A stretch of DNA of 64,000 nt, from positions 156,139,152 through 156,203,151 of the forward strand of contig CP136066.1 in assembly GCA_032622095.1 (NCBI GenBank), read 5' to 3'. This DNA comes from Siphonodentalium dalli (taxonomy: Eukaryota; Mollusca; Scaphopoda; Gadilida; Siphonodentaliidae). The notes under the pieces were generated by a model. The model made no database searches. It was not told the origin of the DNA and was given only the letters and a program-made list of their open reading frames with translations. The position numbers were made by a program, and so were the translations under genes. Of the stretch, positions 24,985-35,040 are shown piece after piece. The stretch's first letter is position 1. Every line of letters begins with the position of its first letter.

Positions 24985-25059
24985 CTCGGAACCTGTTGCA
25001 ATTGCTTTTTCGAACAAAGCCATGGAACGAATGCCGCCAGTGGCGGGCTAACCTGCTAG
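24985..25059 (+). terminator. Helitron 3' terminus: hairpin plus CTAG
   Basis: Stem-loop GCCGCCAGTGGCGGGC (about 25033-25048) followed by taacctg and CTAG, then T. In Helitrons a GC-rich hairpin a few bases upstream of CTRR marks the transposition end. The next element's TCTATT starts at that T without spacer. Confidence 0.7.
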
Positions 25060-25437
25060 TCTATTATATATTTTGGAACTTCTGTCTGTGTGTTATAGAC
25101 TCGAAAACTGTTCGACCGATCCTACTCGAATTTGGTATGTAGGCCTAGTTTCACCACGGGAACATTATGGGCGGGTCCAATTTCACGTGCGACCGTGTCC
25201 TTGACCTTTCTCATATAGGGATGTTTCTGGACCTCGACCGATACGACTCAAATTTGGTATGTAGCCCTACTTTGATCCCAGGAACAAAATGGGCGGGTCC
25301 AATTTTAGTGCGACCGTGTCATTGCTCATATACGCTCATATAGGTATGTTTCTGGACCTGTTGAACACTCTCCTCAGACGGAGGCGGTCACAAAGAAATC
25401 CCTAAATAGCCCGGACGAAGTCGGGCACATCGGCTAG
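25060..25437 (+). mobile_element. Complete short non-autonomous Helitron (378 bp)
   Basis: 5' TCTATTATATATTTTGG and 3' hairpin GCCCGGACGAAGTCGGGC plus acatcggCTAG (25434-25437), then T. Internal ggcgggtccaattt and tataggcatgtttctgg units are present twice. It is the cleanest reference copy of the family in the window. Confidence 0.8.
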
Positions 25438-25664
25438 TGCCTAATATATAGGCGATTTATAAATATTTTCAGTCACCTCAGGGGGGGGGGGGGGGCAGAA
25501 TTTTTTTAGACACGTATCGTGGGGGTGGTGGGTGTCAAAATAAGCCCAAAGCAATTTTTTCCGTGACAAACATTTGTTTTCCTTCACACCTTTTATTGGA
25601 TTTTTACTAGTTTGTACTGGTTTGTAACACTAAGAAATCAATAATAAGGAACTTCAGCAACACT
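25438..25664. other. Unique spacer with a 15-G run
   Basis: No gene. A run of 15 G lies at 25481-25495. The 8 bases GCAACACT (25657-25664) are the left target duplication of the hAT-like element. Confidence 0.7.
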
Positions 25665-26147
25665 CAGGGATGTGGCTAGAGGGGGGTGTGGGGTGTCTCA
25701 CCCCTCCCCCAGCAGAGAGCTATATTTTCAATAGTTGGAAATTCCTAATTTCAGGTAAAAACTATTTATTGGGGGGAATTTATTGTTTTTCGACCAATAT
25801 ATGCATATGTTCCTATTTTTGGTCAAAATTTTTGACAGAAATTGTTATCAGTTGGAAATTTTCCAACCTTAGGGGGGTGACAGGTTGGAAATTTCCAACA
25901 CTTGGAAAGCTTGTGTCCTGGTCCCTCCCCCGTGGCCAGTCAAAAACTTCTAGTTAATTTAAGAAAACAATATTGTCATACAATTGGTCAACATTGTCAT
26001 TGGAATTGTCATCAGTTGAAAATTTTCCAACCTAAGCAGACCTAAGTGGGGGGGTGTCAGGTTTGAAATTTCCAACTCTAAGAAGACTTGAGGCTAGTCT
26101 AGATGTTAGGATTTTGCGATTTTCTTGTTCAGATTTCAAAATTTTCG

Positions 26148-26180
26148 CACACCGGGCCGAACCATGGTCGGCCCGGTGTG
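26148..26180. repeat. Palindrome, first copy (in hAT element)
   Basis: CACACCGGGCCGA and its complement flank ACCATGGT. A near-perfect 33-base inverted repeat, recurring at 26407-26441 with two extra loop bases. Confidence 0.85.
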
Positions 26181-26406
26181 TCATTGCCCCATCCACATGT
26201 CCAATACGAAACTGCTAATTAGTTTAGCAAAACAATATTTTACTACATTTGGTCAAACTTGTAGACATAAATGGTCATCAGTTGAAGAATTTTCCAACCT
26301 GAGGGGGAGCATGAGGTTTGAAATTTCCAGCACTAGGAAAGCTTCAGTTGAGGCCAGTCTAGATGCTAGGATTTGCGATTTTCTTGTATAGTTTTCAAAA
26401 TTTTCT

Positions 26407-26441
26407 CACACCGGGCCGAACAACCATGGTCGGCCCGGTGT
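26407..26441. repeat. Palindrome, second copy (in hAT element)
   Basis: Same CACACCGGGCCGA arms around acaaCCATGGT. The ~260-bp segment carrying it (cagttgaa..ttttccaacct..gaggc(c/t)agtctagatg) is a direct repeat of the one before. Confidence 0.85.
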
Positions 26442-26732
26442 TTCCTGGTCTGTTGTCGGTAGCTGTGTGCATTTGTCTGGAATTAGACCACTAGTTTTTT
26501 TTTTTGGGGCAATTTTCAGGTTAAAATATCTTAATGTTCTCATACTGGGAACATAGAACCATGGCTTATGAATATATAGGAAATTAGGCCTACAAGGGGG
26601 GGGGGTGCAAATGGAATTATGCAAAAAGTTGTGTTGGTGTGATTCCGACTCAAGGGGAGGGGTGCAGTTGGAATTTCCCAAGGTGGACACCCCCCCCAGC
26701 GGAGACCCTCTAGCCACATCCCTGGCAACACT

Positions 26733-27284
26733 AAACACGCTAGGGCCATTGGGTGTTGGTTTGTGCCTCTTTATGGCAAGGGAAAGTATTCTTAATGCAG
26801 CTGAATCGCCCGTGCAGTTTTCTATGTAATTAATATCGAATAATGATAACTTTAAAGAAATAAATTTAATGCCAAAGCTGGTCAAACATGGACATTAAAC
26901 ACTGATGTATACACTGATGTATAAAGAAAAAAACATGTAACATAGACTTGTGAGTGGATTACACAATTATCTCATATGTGACAAAAGAGATAGAAAATGG
27001 TAATAATTCACAATCTCATGCAGTCATGAATGAGCTATACAGGTTTCTACTAAAAGTGTAGGTTTGTTTTTTATTATATGCTTTACTCTCACATGCTACA
27101 TTTGAGCAGTCCAATAGAAATAATGCATTTTCTGAACTCATACAAGATTCCTGAATGCATACAAGATAAACTGTCAACGTTATAAAATGCCTAACCAATC
27201 CTGACCAGTCTGAATCAATTGGAATGTGCGATAAACATGTTTTAGTAATGTCTAATGAGTCTGGGTGGCACGTAGCATATAATA
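26733..27284. other. Spacer, no gene seen
   Basis: AT-rich unique-looking sequence. Short frames on both strands lack motifs or splice context I can support. Confidence 0.5.
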
Positions 27285-27410
27285 ATTTAACCTATCTGAT
27301 ATAATACAATCACCTATCTGGTGTAAAACAATATCACCTATCTGGTGTAAAACAAAATCACATATCTGGTGTAGAGCAACATCACCTACCTGGTGTATAG
27401 ACATAATATC
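27285..27410. repeat. Minisatellite, ~25-bp unit x ~5
   Basis: Units of the form tatcacctatctggtgtaaaaca. Each includes the short inverted repeat cacctatctggtg, so each unit can fold by itself. Confidence 0.85.
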
Positions 27411-27666
27411 TTTATAAATTTCCATAACAAAGTAACAAAACACAAAAACTAAAAAGGTCTCTAAAAAGGACTACCACACACATTTTGGCACTGCTGACCT
27501 GTTTACCTGTTTCTTGACTTTCTGCCTTTAACGGCACACCCTTTCGGTATTATTCACAGTTTAGTACGTATCTATGTACAGGTTAAAAATTCTGTTAAAA
27601 TATCAATGATAATTAAGATCATCCATGGGTGTCACCCAACGACTTGGTTGTCAATTTTATACCATT

Positions 27667-27879
27667 TTATCTTTCTGTGTGTAGGTTGTAGCATAGTCTA
27701 CGTGAATGGAATTGGAGTAGAACGATCTCTTTAGCTGGTGTGGTACCATTATTAATGGCTGCATTCGCATCAATCACTATCTGGAGCAGGCTGTGCTGTA
27801 GAATCTCGGGATGGGACCTGCTGGCATACTGGATCAGTTGAGTAATATGTTGACTATTAATTATGATTAACCGTGCGCG
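27667..27879 (-). CDS. Candidate 3'-terminal coding exon of an unrecognised gene
   Basis: The minus strand reads 70 codons in frame after a good acceptor (ctgacacag | CGC GCA CGG), ending in TAA at 27667-27669. The peptide (RARLIIINSQHIT..., LLQIVIDANAAINNGTTPAK...) is not low-complexity and looks like an alpha-helical protein segment. I do not recognise the family. No upstream exon can be tied to it with certainty; minus-strand candidates exist at 32.6-37.1 kb. It could be a chance open frame. Confidence 0.35.
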   Translation of the reverse strand, partial: RARLIIINSQHITQLIQYASRSHPEILQHSLLQIVIDANAAINNGTTPAKEIVLLQFHSRRLCYNLHTER

Positions 27880-28083
27880 CTGTGTCAGTGATCGGTTACC
27901 CACTCAGGCATAGCTGCTATTCACAAAAGCAATAAAGCTGCTTAATAGGTTTTGTGACGAGAAGGAAATTGAATGAAACCTGGACATAATACAATGACTT
28001 CAGTTTAGCATTAAAATGTTTGATGGTATTTAACTATTAGAACGTCAGTTTGTCTATAAATGTTCGATATAATATAATGATTA

Positions 28084-28214
28084 GAGCATAGCTTGTCGTT
28101 GACTACGCGAATGTAGTGGCCAGTGGGAATGGTGTAGTTCACTCGCCCTCGGCTCATGAACTACACCCTTCCCACTGGCCACTACATTCGCGTAGTCAAC
28201 TCCAAGCCATGCTC
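28084..28214. mobile_element. Fold-back MITE (131 bp) with TA target duplication
   Basis: Arms 28098-28141 and 28157-28200 (44 bp, one mismatch) enclose a 15-base loop. They extend as GAGCATAGCTTG and its near complement to the ends. TA lies on both sides (28082-28083, 28215-28216). The structure suits a Tc1/mariner-type fold-back MITE; it has no coding capacity. Confidence 0.75.
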
Positions 28215-28639
28215 TATTCATATACTAAGCTTTAAAATATATTGACTGCAGAGCTGTGGACATATGATATTTAACAAAAACGATTAAAAAACCACTGCAG
28301 TCAAGAATATACTGCTTGAGACCAGTCCTGCTGTTCATTACTAGATTCACTGAATTATCTCAAGGTTTGGCCCTGGTTTTCTCTGTATGTTCGTGTTTTG
28401 CGTTCCACAAGGGGTGGGTGTCAACACATGGCTGGAAAAAACTCTATGAAATGGGGAAAAAATTGGGGTCGGGGGTAGGTGGGTCCAAAAAGTGGTCATC
28501 GGCAAAAATGTAGCATACGTGTCTGGAAATTGTTTCCGACCCCTCCCCCCTGGTCACCTGATCAATTTCGAACAGAAATATGAAAAGAAGCATGCGACTT
28601 ATCAATGATTAATTAACACAATTTGTATTGAAACACACG
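28215..28639. other. Spacer, no gene seen
   Basis: Contains a G-rich stretch (ggggtcgggggtaggtgggtcc, about 28466-28490) and nothing else I can support. Confidence 0.4.
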
Positions 28640-30165
28640 AACTAAGAAAGTGCCTTTGATATATATAATCGCACTATGCAAAGTTTTAAAACAATAAATC
28701 ACGCAACGGAATTCTCCATATTCGGCTATCAGAATATCGAGTACAAAACAAGACCATGCAGAGAACGATGGCAGATGGGGGTCGGGTTCTTTATTCGTGA
28801 AAATCATTCATATATTGCACAAGACCTGACTTATCTATATTTATTCCACATGTCAATAGTACACCAGGTATCATCATTACAGACGTCTCGGATCATTTGG
28901 CGACATGTTATATTGAACGTTTAAATTTAAAACAACCTAGCAATGGAACATCCGTCGTGGAACCATTAAGAATTTTTAGTGAAAAAAAACATCAACAAAT
29001 TCAAGGATATATTGTCAAATTCAGTTATTAATCCACAAAGCGAAATCTGACATAAAAGCGACCTGGACAATTTTAAAAAGAGCAACGAATAAAACCAATA
29101 AAAACCCTTGGTCTTCCAATGGCATTTATCGATGGTAAAATATAAATAACGCATAAAAGGCAAATAGCTGAACGATTCAACGAGTTCTTCTCAAAAATTG
29201 GAAAACAAACCAATGAAATTGTTGATGAAGTAAACACACATTACACCGATTATTTGGACAATAGAGACTCGGATAATCTGGAAATAATTCCAACAACAGA
29301 ACGGGATATAATACTCACATCCTACTCTTTTAAATTTCAAGCAAGTAAAGATGTACGTGGTCTGTCAAATCGATTGATGAAATAATCTATTTATGAAACA
29401 GCCAGATCGCTCTTAAACACATTTTCAATATATCACTTAAAGAAGGAGCTTTTATGAAAATGAAAATATCGAGAGTAATACAGATCTTCAAGGGTGGACA
29501 AAAAGTTAATTTCTGGAATTATATATCCATCAGCATATTACCATGTTTTTTCCACAATACTCGAAAAAAATTTGCAAAAGCGAATTATAGATTTCTTTAA
29601 CGAACATGACCGTTTCTATAAACACCAATATGGATTTAGGAAGGGGCACTCCACCATCCATCCAGTGATTTAAAACATGTTGTTGAACAGAATGATAAAA
29701 AAACCCAAAGATGCAACACTAGCAATATTTATAGACCTTTCAACGGCTTTCGATTCAATAAATCATGAAATCCTACCGTATAAGATGGAACACTATGACA
29801 TCAGGGTAACTGCTAATAATTGGTTTAGAGACTACCTATCAGAGAGGCGACAATACACAGAGTACAGTGGAAATATTTCCAGTCTATCCAGGTCTATCCA
29901 GTTTCATGTGGTGTCCCTCAAGGATTTATACTCGGACCGACATTTTTTTTTTTTTATGTCAACGATATGTCAGTATCCACATCTCTAAATTTATTATCAT
30001 TCGCAGATGATACGACCCTATATACATCAGGAAGTGATAGCAGTTTTGTTGAAAATCGGGTGAACTTAGAATTAAAAAACGTTCACGCCGGACTGGTGTT
30101 TTCCTCATAAATAAGAATAACAGTAATTATATGCTAATTCAATCCAGAAAATACAAAAAAGATCA
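28640..30165 (+). pseudogene. Second dead LINE: endonuclease and reverse transcriptase remnants
   Basis: Endonuclease motifs: MGVGFFIRENHSYIAQDLTY (about 28780-28835) and, in another frame, PGIIITDVSDHLAT (about 28862-28905). RT motifs: AIFIDLSTAFDSINHEIL (29727-29780), a CGVPQGFILGPT-like stretch near 29910-29945 interrupted by a T run, and FADD at 30000-30011 followed by TTLY. It ends near MLIQSRKYKK at about 30160, where a TTAA element starts. Many frameshifts. It is more decayed than, and distinct in sequence from, the LINE at 1-7205. Confidence 0.8.
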
Positions 30166-30169
30166 TTAA

Positions 30170-30874
30170 AGGTACTCAATCCGAATTAACGATCGCAGAT
30201 TATTATTTCCTTGGCTTCGGGGGTAAAAATATTTGATTCGAGTCGAAGAACCCACCAATCAAAGCTCAGAGTGATCAGATATCGATGTTTGAAATATATT
30301 ATTTTTTATTTTAAGTGGCACAGTAAACAGCAGGCGAGAATACTTTCTCTGACCAAATAGCGGATGAAGATGGATAACGCTATTATAAAATCAAGCGGCT
30401 TTTTTGTGTGTCAGATATTTGACAAACCGGCAAAATTTCGTTGAACAAAAAGTTGATAAATAATAGGTTTTTGTCAATTTCATGCTATAGTTGACTGTCG
30501 TTAGCATTATTTTTGGGCAATTAATCGATTTTGACAACTGAAGCGGCATTTAAAAAAAAAGTTGTTGTTGGAATCTGATATGATATGATAACAATGACGA
30601 TGATCAACGTCGCGACAACGATTACATGTGGTGATGATGATGATGATGATGATGACTATTATTTTGAGGATGAAACTGGTGATGATGAAAGTGATGTTGA
30701 TAATGCTGATTATGACCCCCGAGAGGTCGCTGTATATTTTGTACATTCAAAATTTCTTCGTTCTATCCATATTTTGTATATAATTTCGTTTTCTCATGTC
30801 AAATTTGATTAGAGAATAAACATATACAGCTATACAGCTATGATATGGGGACCATCGAATCGGATTGAGTACCT
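30170..30874. mobile_element. TTAA-flanked MITE-like element (705 bp)
   Basis: Inverted termini AGGTACTCAATCCGA (30170-30184) and the complement at 30860-30874, flanked by TTAA at 30166-30169 and 30875-30878. The TTAA duplication resembles piggyBac-type insertion, but the AGG terminus is not typical, so the superfamily is left open. A GATGAT microsatellite lies at about 30633-30655. It truncates the dead LINE. Confidence 0.75.
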
Positions 30875-30884
30875 TTAATGGAAA

Positions 30885-32205
30885 GAGTTGAAACTATATA
30901 TGAATACAGCTGAATTAAACAGAGTAAGGAATATCTCTGAAATGCGTGGGCAATGATCGCAGAGTATATAAGAGAAACATGTTAATGGGGTTTTACGAAT
31001 TATCTCTAATATATCTCGCGAAATATATAGCGAAAAGCAAGGTCTCATACAATGTTTAAATCTGGACTTTTTGGGCGCAAAGAAACGGAAGAATAAGGCA
31101 ATTTTTTCTGCACTATTTATCTTGAATCGTGTGATATATGTGTACACTAAACTGTAAAATGAAATTTAATAGCGACCTTTCCTAGAAGCCGAAATATATG
31201 TGCTCATAGCAGTATCACGAATGTGACCAGTCATCGTTTCTTTTGATACATACACATATCAAACCTTTCAAAATGCACTGCTATAGAGCAGTATGAGAGA
31301 TATTCAGAGAGTAATGGGTGAAATGTGTAAATAATATTATCCGTGTCTTAAAATATCAGTCATAGTTGCTTAAAGGGGTACTGTACCCAAGATGTTGTTG
31401 TTGGTTTCTATAATCCCCGAGTCGGAGAATAAGGTAACAACTTTTCCATTTTTGAAAAATCTGTTGAGTACGAAGTATTGTTACGGATGGCAAATATACC
31501 GGAATGCAAAAATACAAATTGTCGTTGTCGAGTAATTTTTGTAAAGTTTTCAACCAAATGAATCAAATAAACATTATATTATATGCTTAGTAGTCCCATA
31601 TAATCATTTAAGTTAGTGTACCGTCACTAGTCAATGAGTGGCTTGGGTTTTCTCCCCGTATAAGCATAATGTTTCAAACGATCGTGTGTGCAATTGTTTT
31701 CCTAATCCAGTATCCCTCAATTATAATTTGATTACGTTTTGTACACGGAAATTCGAATTTTAAGAGACGCCATTTTATGGCTGGAGCCATAAAATCAATT
31801 TATATTAAATTATTAACTTTTAAATTATTAAATTTTAAGATAGCCTATTAACCTGAGCGTTTACAGAATACATCTTCGACTCAAATTACTTATATTTCTA
31901 TATAGTATCGATAATAGATCGTTGTTATTACCGGGAATTTATTGAAAATGGCGTACAGTACCCCTTTAAGGTCAAGTAATAAAACACGAATATTCCGCTT
32001 TTGCCACAAGAATGCATGGTGGTATACTATGAACGCAATTTATCAAAACACAAATGAGTACCATATACTATCTTTTAACAAAATCTGAACTTGACCAAAA
32101 TTGCCTACATACTCTGTGACAGAGACTGTCTTTATACCTGGAAATAATATTTGGTTATATTCACCAAGGTCACATATACGCAAAGGGTACTATGTTTTCT
32201 GCAAC
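30885..32205 (+). repeat. Dispersed repeat, copy 1 (interrupted by a TTAA MITE)
   Basis: Matches 43150-43855 in inverted orientation over its whole length apart from the insert at 31374-31965. Shared blocks include gcacatatatttcggcttct, ctgctctatagcagt, catggtggtatacta, gacagagactgtctttatacc and gcggttgcagaaaac (either strand). No coding frame is conserved between the copies. Confidence 0.8.
31374..31965. mobile_element. TTAA MITE (592 bp) with empty site elsewhere in the window
   Basis: Termini AGGGGTACTGTAC (31374-31386) and complement (31953-31965), with TTAA at 31370-31373 and 31966-31969. The paralogous repeat at about 43385-43400 (reverse strand) is continuous across the site with a single CTAA, so the 4-base target duplication is shown directly. 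Confidence 0.88.
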
Positions 32206-32575
32206 CGCGTTATTACGCGCGCCGCGTGTATACTAATGTACTAATTCTTGTTTCGCCTGGGCGCTGGAGTTTACGCAGGGGGTTTTATTTATAGAAATCT
32301 GTAGAAATGGAAATGTTTTGGACGGATCTAAAAGTCGAACTGCGCGACCAGGAGGCCGAGTCCGGTAAAAGGTGTAGTTCGGAATTTCAATTTCGTTTAT
32401 TGTCCTTTACATTATTATGTCAATAATGTTATTTTTTGGTTTGTGACAAGCTATGTCAATTACAAATAAAAGAAATGAAAAAGATAAATTGTAAGTCTTA
32501 TATTTCAACTTTCATAGACATTTTTCGTTGTGCAGCCCACTGAAGGTTGTGGTCGGAGACGAACATGGGTAAATA
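32206..32575. other. 3' flank of the minus-strand gene at 32576-34324
   Basis: Probable 3' UTR and downstream DNA. A minus-strand AATAAA lies at 32396-32401 (tttatt on plus), about 175 bases after the stop. No other feature. Confidence 0.4.
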
Positions 32576-34324
32576 TTATAGTAGAATGGGGTGAAATATT
32601 CTGAAATTCTTTGATCTCAATTCATACCAAACATCAGTATTCATGCATGACTGGGGCAATACTATACTGCCAGTAACCTTTACCAACTCAGTTGGTGTCA
32701 AATTAGGAATCAACACCAGACAGGCGGCCGCAGGAAACATTAGACCAAAATCAACGCCAAGAACGACATTTTCAGAAAATCTCCCGTAACATTCTTTTTC
32801 GAATATCTGGAACTCTGTTAATAAAATACAACAAGAGCATCGCTAGGGCATGGCAAAATGCGCCCTTTAGCCATTTCGAATTGTACTAGCGCAAAATAAA
32901 ATAATAATTTGAGCTTACATTTGAAGAATATCTGATATACCCCTAATTTCAATGCCAAAATGCGGTCAAATTCTAAGTCGAAAAATGGCCGTAACTCATG
33001 TGAAAATAATTAGACAGAACCTATATTCAGACTTGGCCTGTAGTTTTAGCTGGGAAATACACATACCAGCTTTGGTTCAGATAAAATAATCCAAACTTGA
33101 GTTATCGGTCGGAAATCAAAAATGTTAACATACGGTCAAATTCTACGTCGAAAAAGGGCCGTAACTCATGTAAAAATAATTGGACGGAACCCATATTCGA
33201 ACTTGGCCCACATGTATCTTTAGCTGGGAAATACACGTACCAACTTTGATTCAGATCAAACAATCCAAACTGAAGTTATCGGTCGGAAACCAAAAATGTT
33301 AACAGATGGTCAAATTCTAAGTCGAAAAAGGGCCGTAACTCATATAAAAATAATTGGACTGAACCATATTCGAACTTGGCCTGTATCTTTAGCTGGGAAA
33401 CACACATACCAACATTGGTTCAGATAAAATAATCCAAACTGGAGTTATCGATCGGAAACCAAAAATGTTAACGGACGGACGGGGATAGACTGATTACATA
33501 ATACGGCCTTTTTCAAAAGGGCGTATAAAAAGCAAACAAGAGTCGAGAAAACTATAAACAACTGATGCGTGTTAAATTGATCAACCAGCACTAAAGTAAA
33601 ATAGAATGCAAAAACAAATACTGCCTGATTGTACACATAAATGATAAATATGTATGTTGAATTTTAAACATAGTCTAGTGGCCACTTACCAAAAATGCCA
33701 TAAATTGCCTCACAATTACCAGAGTTCAAAGATGCATAGCCTGTGAATCTCGCTAAAAATACTAAGGGAATTTGGCTGCGTCAAACAATAAACAGACACT
33801 ACAGTTATAGCGGGTTAGGGTTTGTTCACACACTGGCGAATTTACCTCTGACAGGAGTTGGGAAATTAGTGATACACGACTAGATTATTCACACACCTTC
33901 AAAGATTAAACATCTGATTACTTCAGTACTTCGGTTACGTTGTTACATGTGATATCCCTCTGTGGCGAATTGCCTGAAGGTCTGATGAGCGGATTTCATC
34001 CAGTGTGTGAGCAAAGTCTTTTTAATTTCCCTTAATATATGTATTCAGCCAAAACATACAAAACAAAATTGACCGTTGCGTAACCATTTATATCCATGCA
34101 TTTTACATATATTTGTTTACTCACTTCAATCTTATCTAAATTCAAATATATAAAATTTAATCTGAAAATTAAAGTGAAATAGTTAAATTATTAAACAGCC
34201 ATTATTGATGAAATTCTGCCACATTGTGTAGAATCTGTTTGCGGGAATTTTAAGTTTTAATATTCAGTCCATACTTACCCGTGATGGATACAAAACAGAA
34301 GGCCACAGTTGCCAGTAACATCAT
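32576..34324 (-). CDS. Three-exon gene model, 115-residue product (141 from an upstream Met), unrecognised
   Basis: Exon 1: 34279-34324, ATG to donor G|GTAAGT. Exon 2: 33690-33752, acceptor tttttag, donor G|GTAAGT. Exon 3: 32576-32814, acceptor ttattaacag, stop TAA at 32576-32578. Both introns are phase 1 and the frame is open throughout. Starting at 34324 the product opens MMLLATVAFCFVSIT, like a signal peptide or membrane segment. An in-frame ATG at 34402 with a better context (A at -3, G at +4) would add 26 residues. Later parts include NSGNCEAIYGIF, EKECYGRF, a hydrophobic GLMFPAAACLVLIP and LPQSCM (four cysteines). An alternative exon 2 acceptor 9 bases upstream keeps frame. Family not recognised; the model rests on splice grammar only. 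Confidence 0.5.
32850..33535. repeat. Intronic tandem repeat, ~170-bp unit x3
   Basis: Units starting ggtcaaattctaagtcgaaaa near 32964, 33133 and 33308, each with ccgtaactcat, tttagctgggaaa and ggtcggaaa. They end in gacggacggggatagactgatta and a ttcaaaagggcgtat tail. A related block lies at 59870-60270. It sits within intron 2 of the 32576-34324 gene. SINE-like in style, with no clear pol III boxes. Confidence 0.75.
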
Positions 34325-34476
34325 CACTTTATATGTATGTAAACACTTCCAAAAGATCGCCAGCATACTGGAGATGTCACTCTTGTACAACATTGGTGCC
34401 ATCGTCAAAAAGAGACAAACGCTTTGCGTGCATGCATGCGTGCTGCCTGGACCAAGATGGTTGGTCGACTAAATGC

Positions 34477-34729
34477 TTACAAAAAATATCTGTCCAGACT
34501 TATTGCATTATGCAGAGTGTAGATTGGTCGATACATTGGTGGCACATGATTGGGAATGACAGAACCTTTAAATGTGCCATCCTCAAGCTTACAATTGAGT
34601 ATTATTGACACAATATCAAGGAAGATGCCATGCATGTACTCGACCAAGCCAGCAGTCATCGGTTGACGTTTAACATCGTGATGGGGACCATTGGTGGCAC
34701 GCTGTCTATCTGATGTAAATCCAGAGAAT
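34477..34729 (-). CDS. Candidate terminal exon, unrecognised
   Basis: After an acceptor-like gtgatacag the minus strand is open for 83 codons (FSGFTSDRQRATNG..., EYMHGIFLDIVSIILNC, PMYRPIYTLHNAISLDRY), ending in TAA at 34477-34479. A donor-like GTAAGC overlaps the stop, so it could also be an internal exon. It is 75 bases upstream of the alternative start of the next gene and in a different frame. Family unknown; a chance frame is possible. Confidence 0.28.
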
Positions 34730-35040
34730 CTGTATCACTATTGACTAAGATCGTATAACAAAAAATAAGCAAGCCAAACTCAAAAAGAGGCTGCACAGGC
34801 GGGCTACGGTGGCAAATTCGAACCGACAAAGTATGGTTGAGATATATCTGCTCGGACGGAATATATAGTAGTGATCATCCATACCAAATTTCATTATATC
34901 CGTCAATCGGTGTTAGACAAAAAACAATTCTAAATAAACAAAGATGAATAACTCTGGAACGGCAAACTGGAAAAAAATGAAACGATTTAACAGTGAAATC
35001 AATGGATTGTTCTCATAATAGTGAAAATCCATATCAAATT
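34730..35040. other. Spacer with diverged dispersed repeat
   Basis: Contains agtgatcatccataccaaatttcatt and agtgaaaatccatatcaaatttcatt, two imperfect copies about 160 bp apart, leading into the tandem array that follows. No gene. Confidence 0.5.

Larger units (their letters stand above)
15110..25059 (+). mobile_element. Large Helitron carrying a Rep-helicase gene, with internal inverted repeats
   Basis: The proposed 5' end is TCTCTTATATATTTATG (15110), like other Helitron starts here. The 3' end is hairpin GCCGCCAGTGGCGGGC, taacctg and CTAG (25056-25059) followed by T. The span is about 9.95 kb. Inside are ~120-bp tandem units (15220-15640), an inverted copy of the 3' terminal segment (15639-15704), ~250-bp-unit arms (15817-17452 and inverted 22535-23557), the Rep-Hel gene (17986-22166) and a duplicated right flank. 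The 5' end is less certain than the 3' end. Minus-strand Helitron-like pieces inside suggest rearrangement or a nested copy. Confidence 0.65.
25665..26724. mobile_element. hAT-type non-autonomous transposon (1,060 bp) with 8-bp TSD
   Basis: The terminal inverted repeat is CAGGGATGTGGCTAGA (25665-25680), with its exact complement at 26709-26724. The identical 8-mer GCAACACT flanks both sides (25657-25664 and 26725-26732). An 8-bp duplication and a CAGGG start are characteristic of the hAT superfamily. The interior has repeated tggaaattttccaacct blocks and two CCGGGCCGA-CCATGG palindromes. No transposase frame is present. Confidence 0.88.

Noticed and set aside
26406-26885. 159-codon minus-strand frame
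   Set aside because: Lies largely in the hAT-like element and its terminal repeats; composition follows the repeats and no domain is recognisable.
27285-27410. CRISPR-like array
   Set aside because: Units are contiguous with no unique spacers, and the context is eukaryotic.
34279-34729. A single continuous frame joining the 34477-34729 peptide with the 34279-34402 exon
   Set aside because: Careful counting shows the two are in different frames (offset of 2 bases), so they were kept separate.
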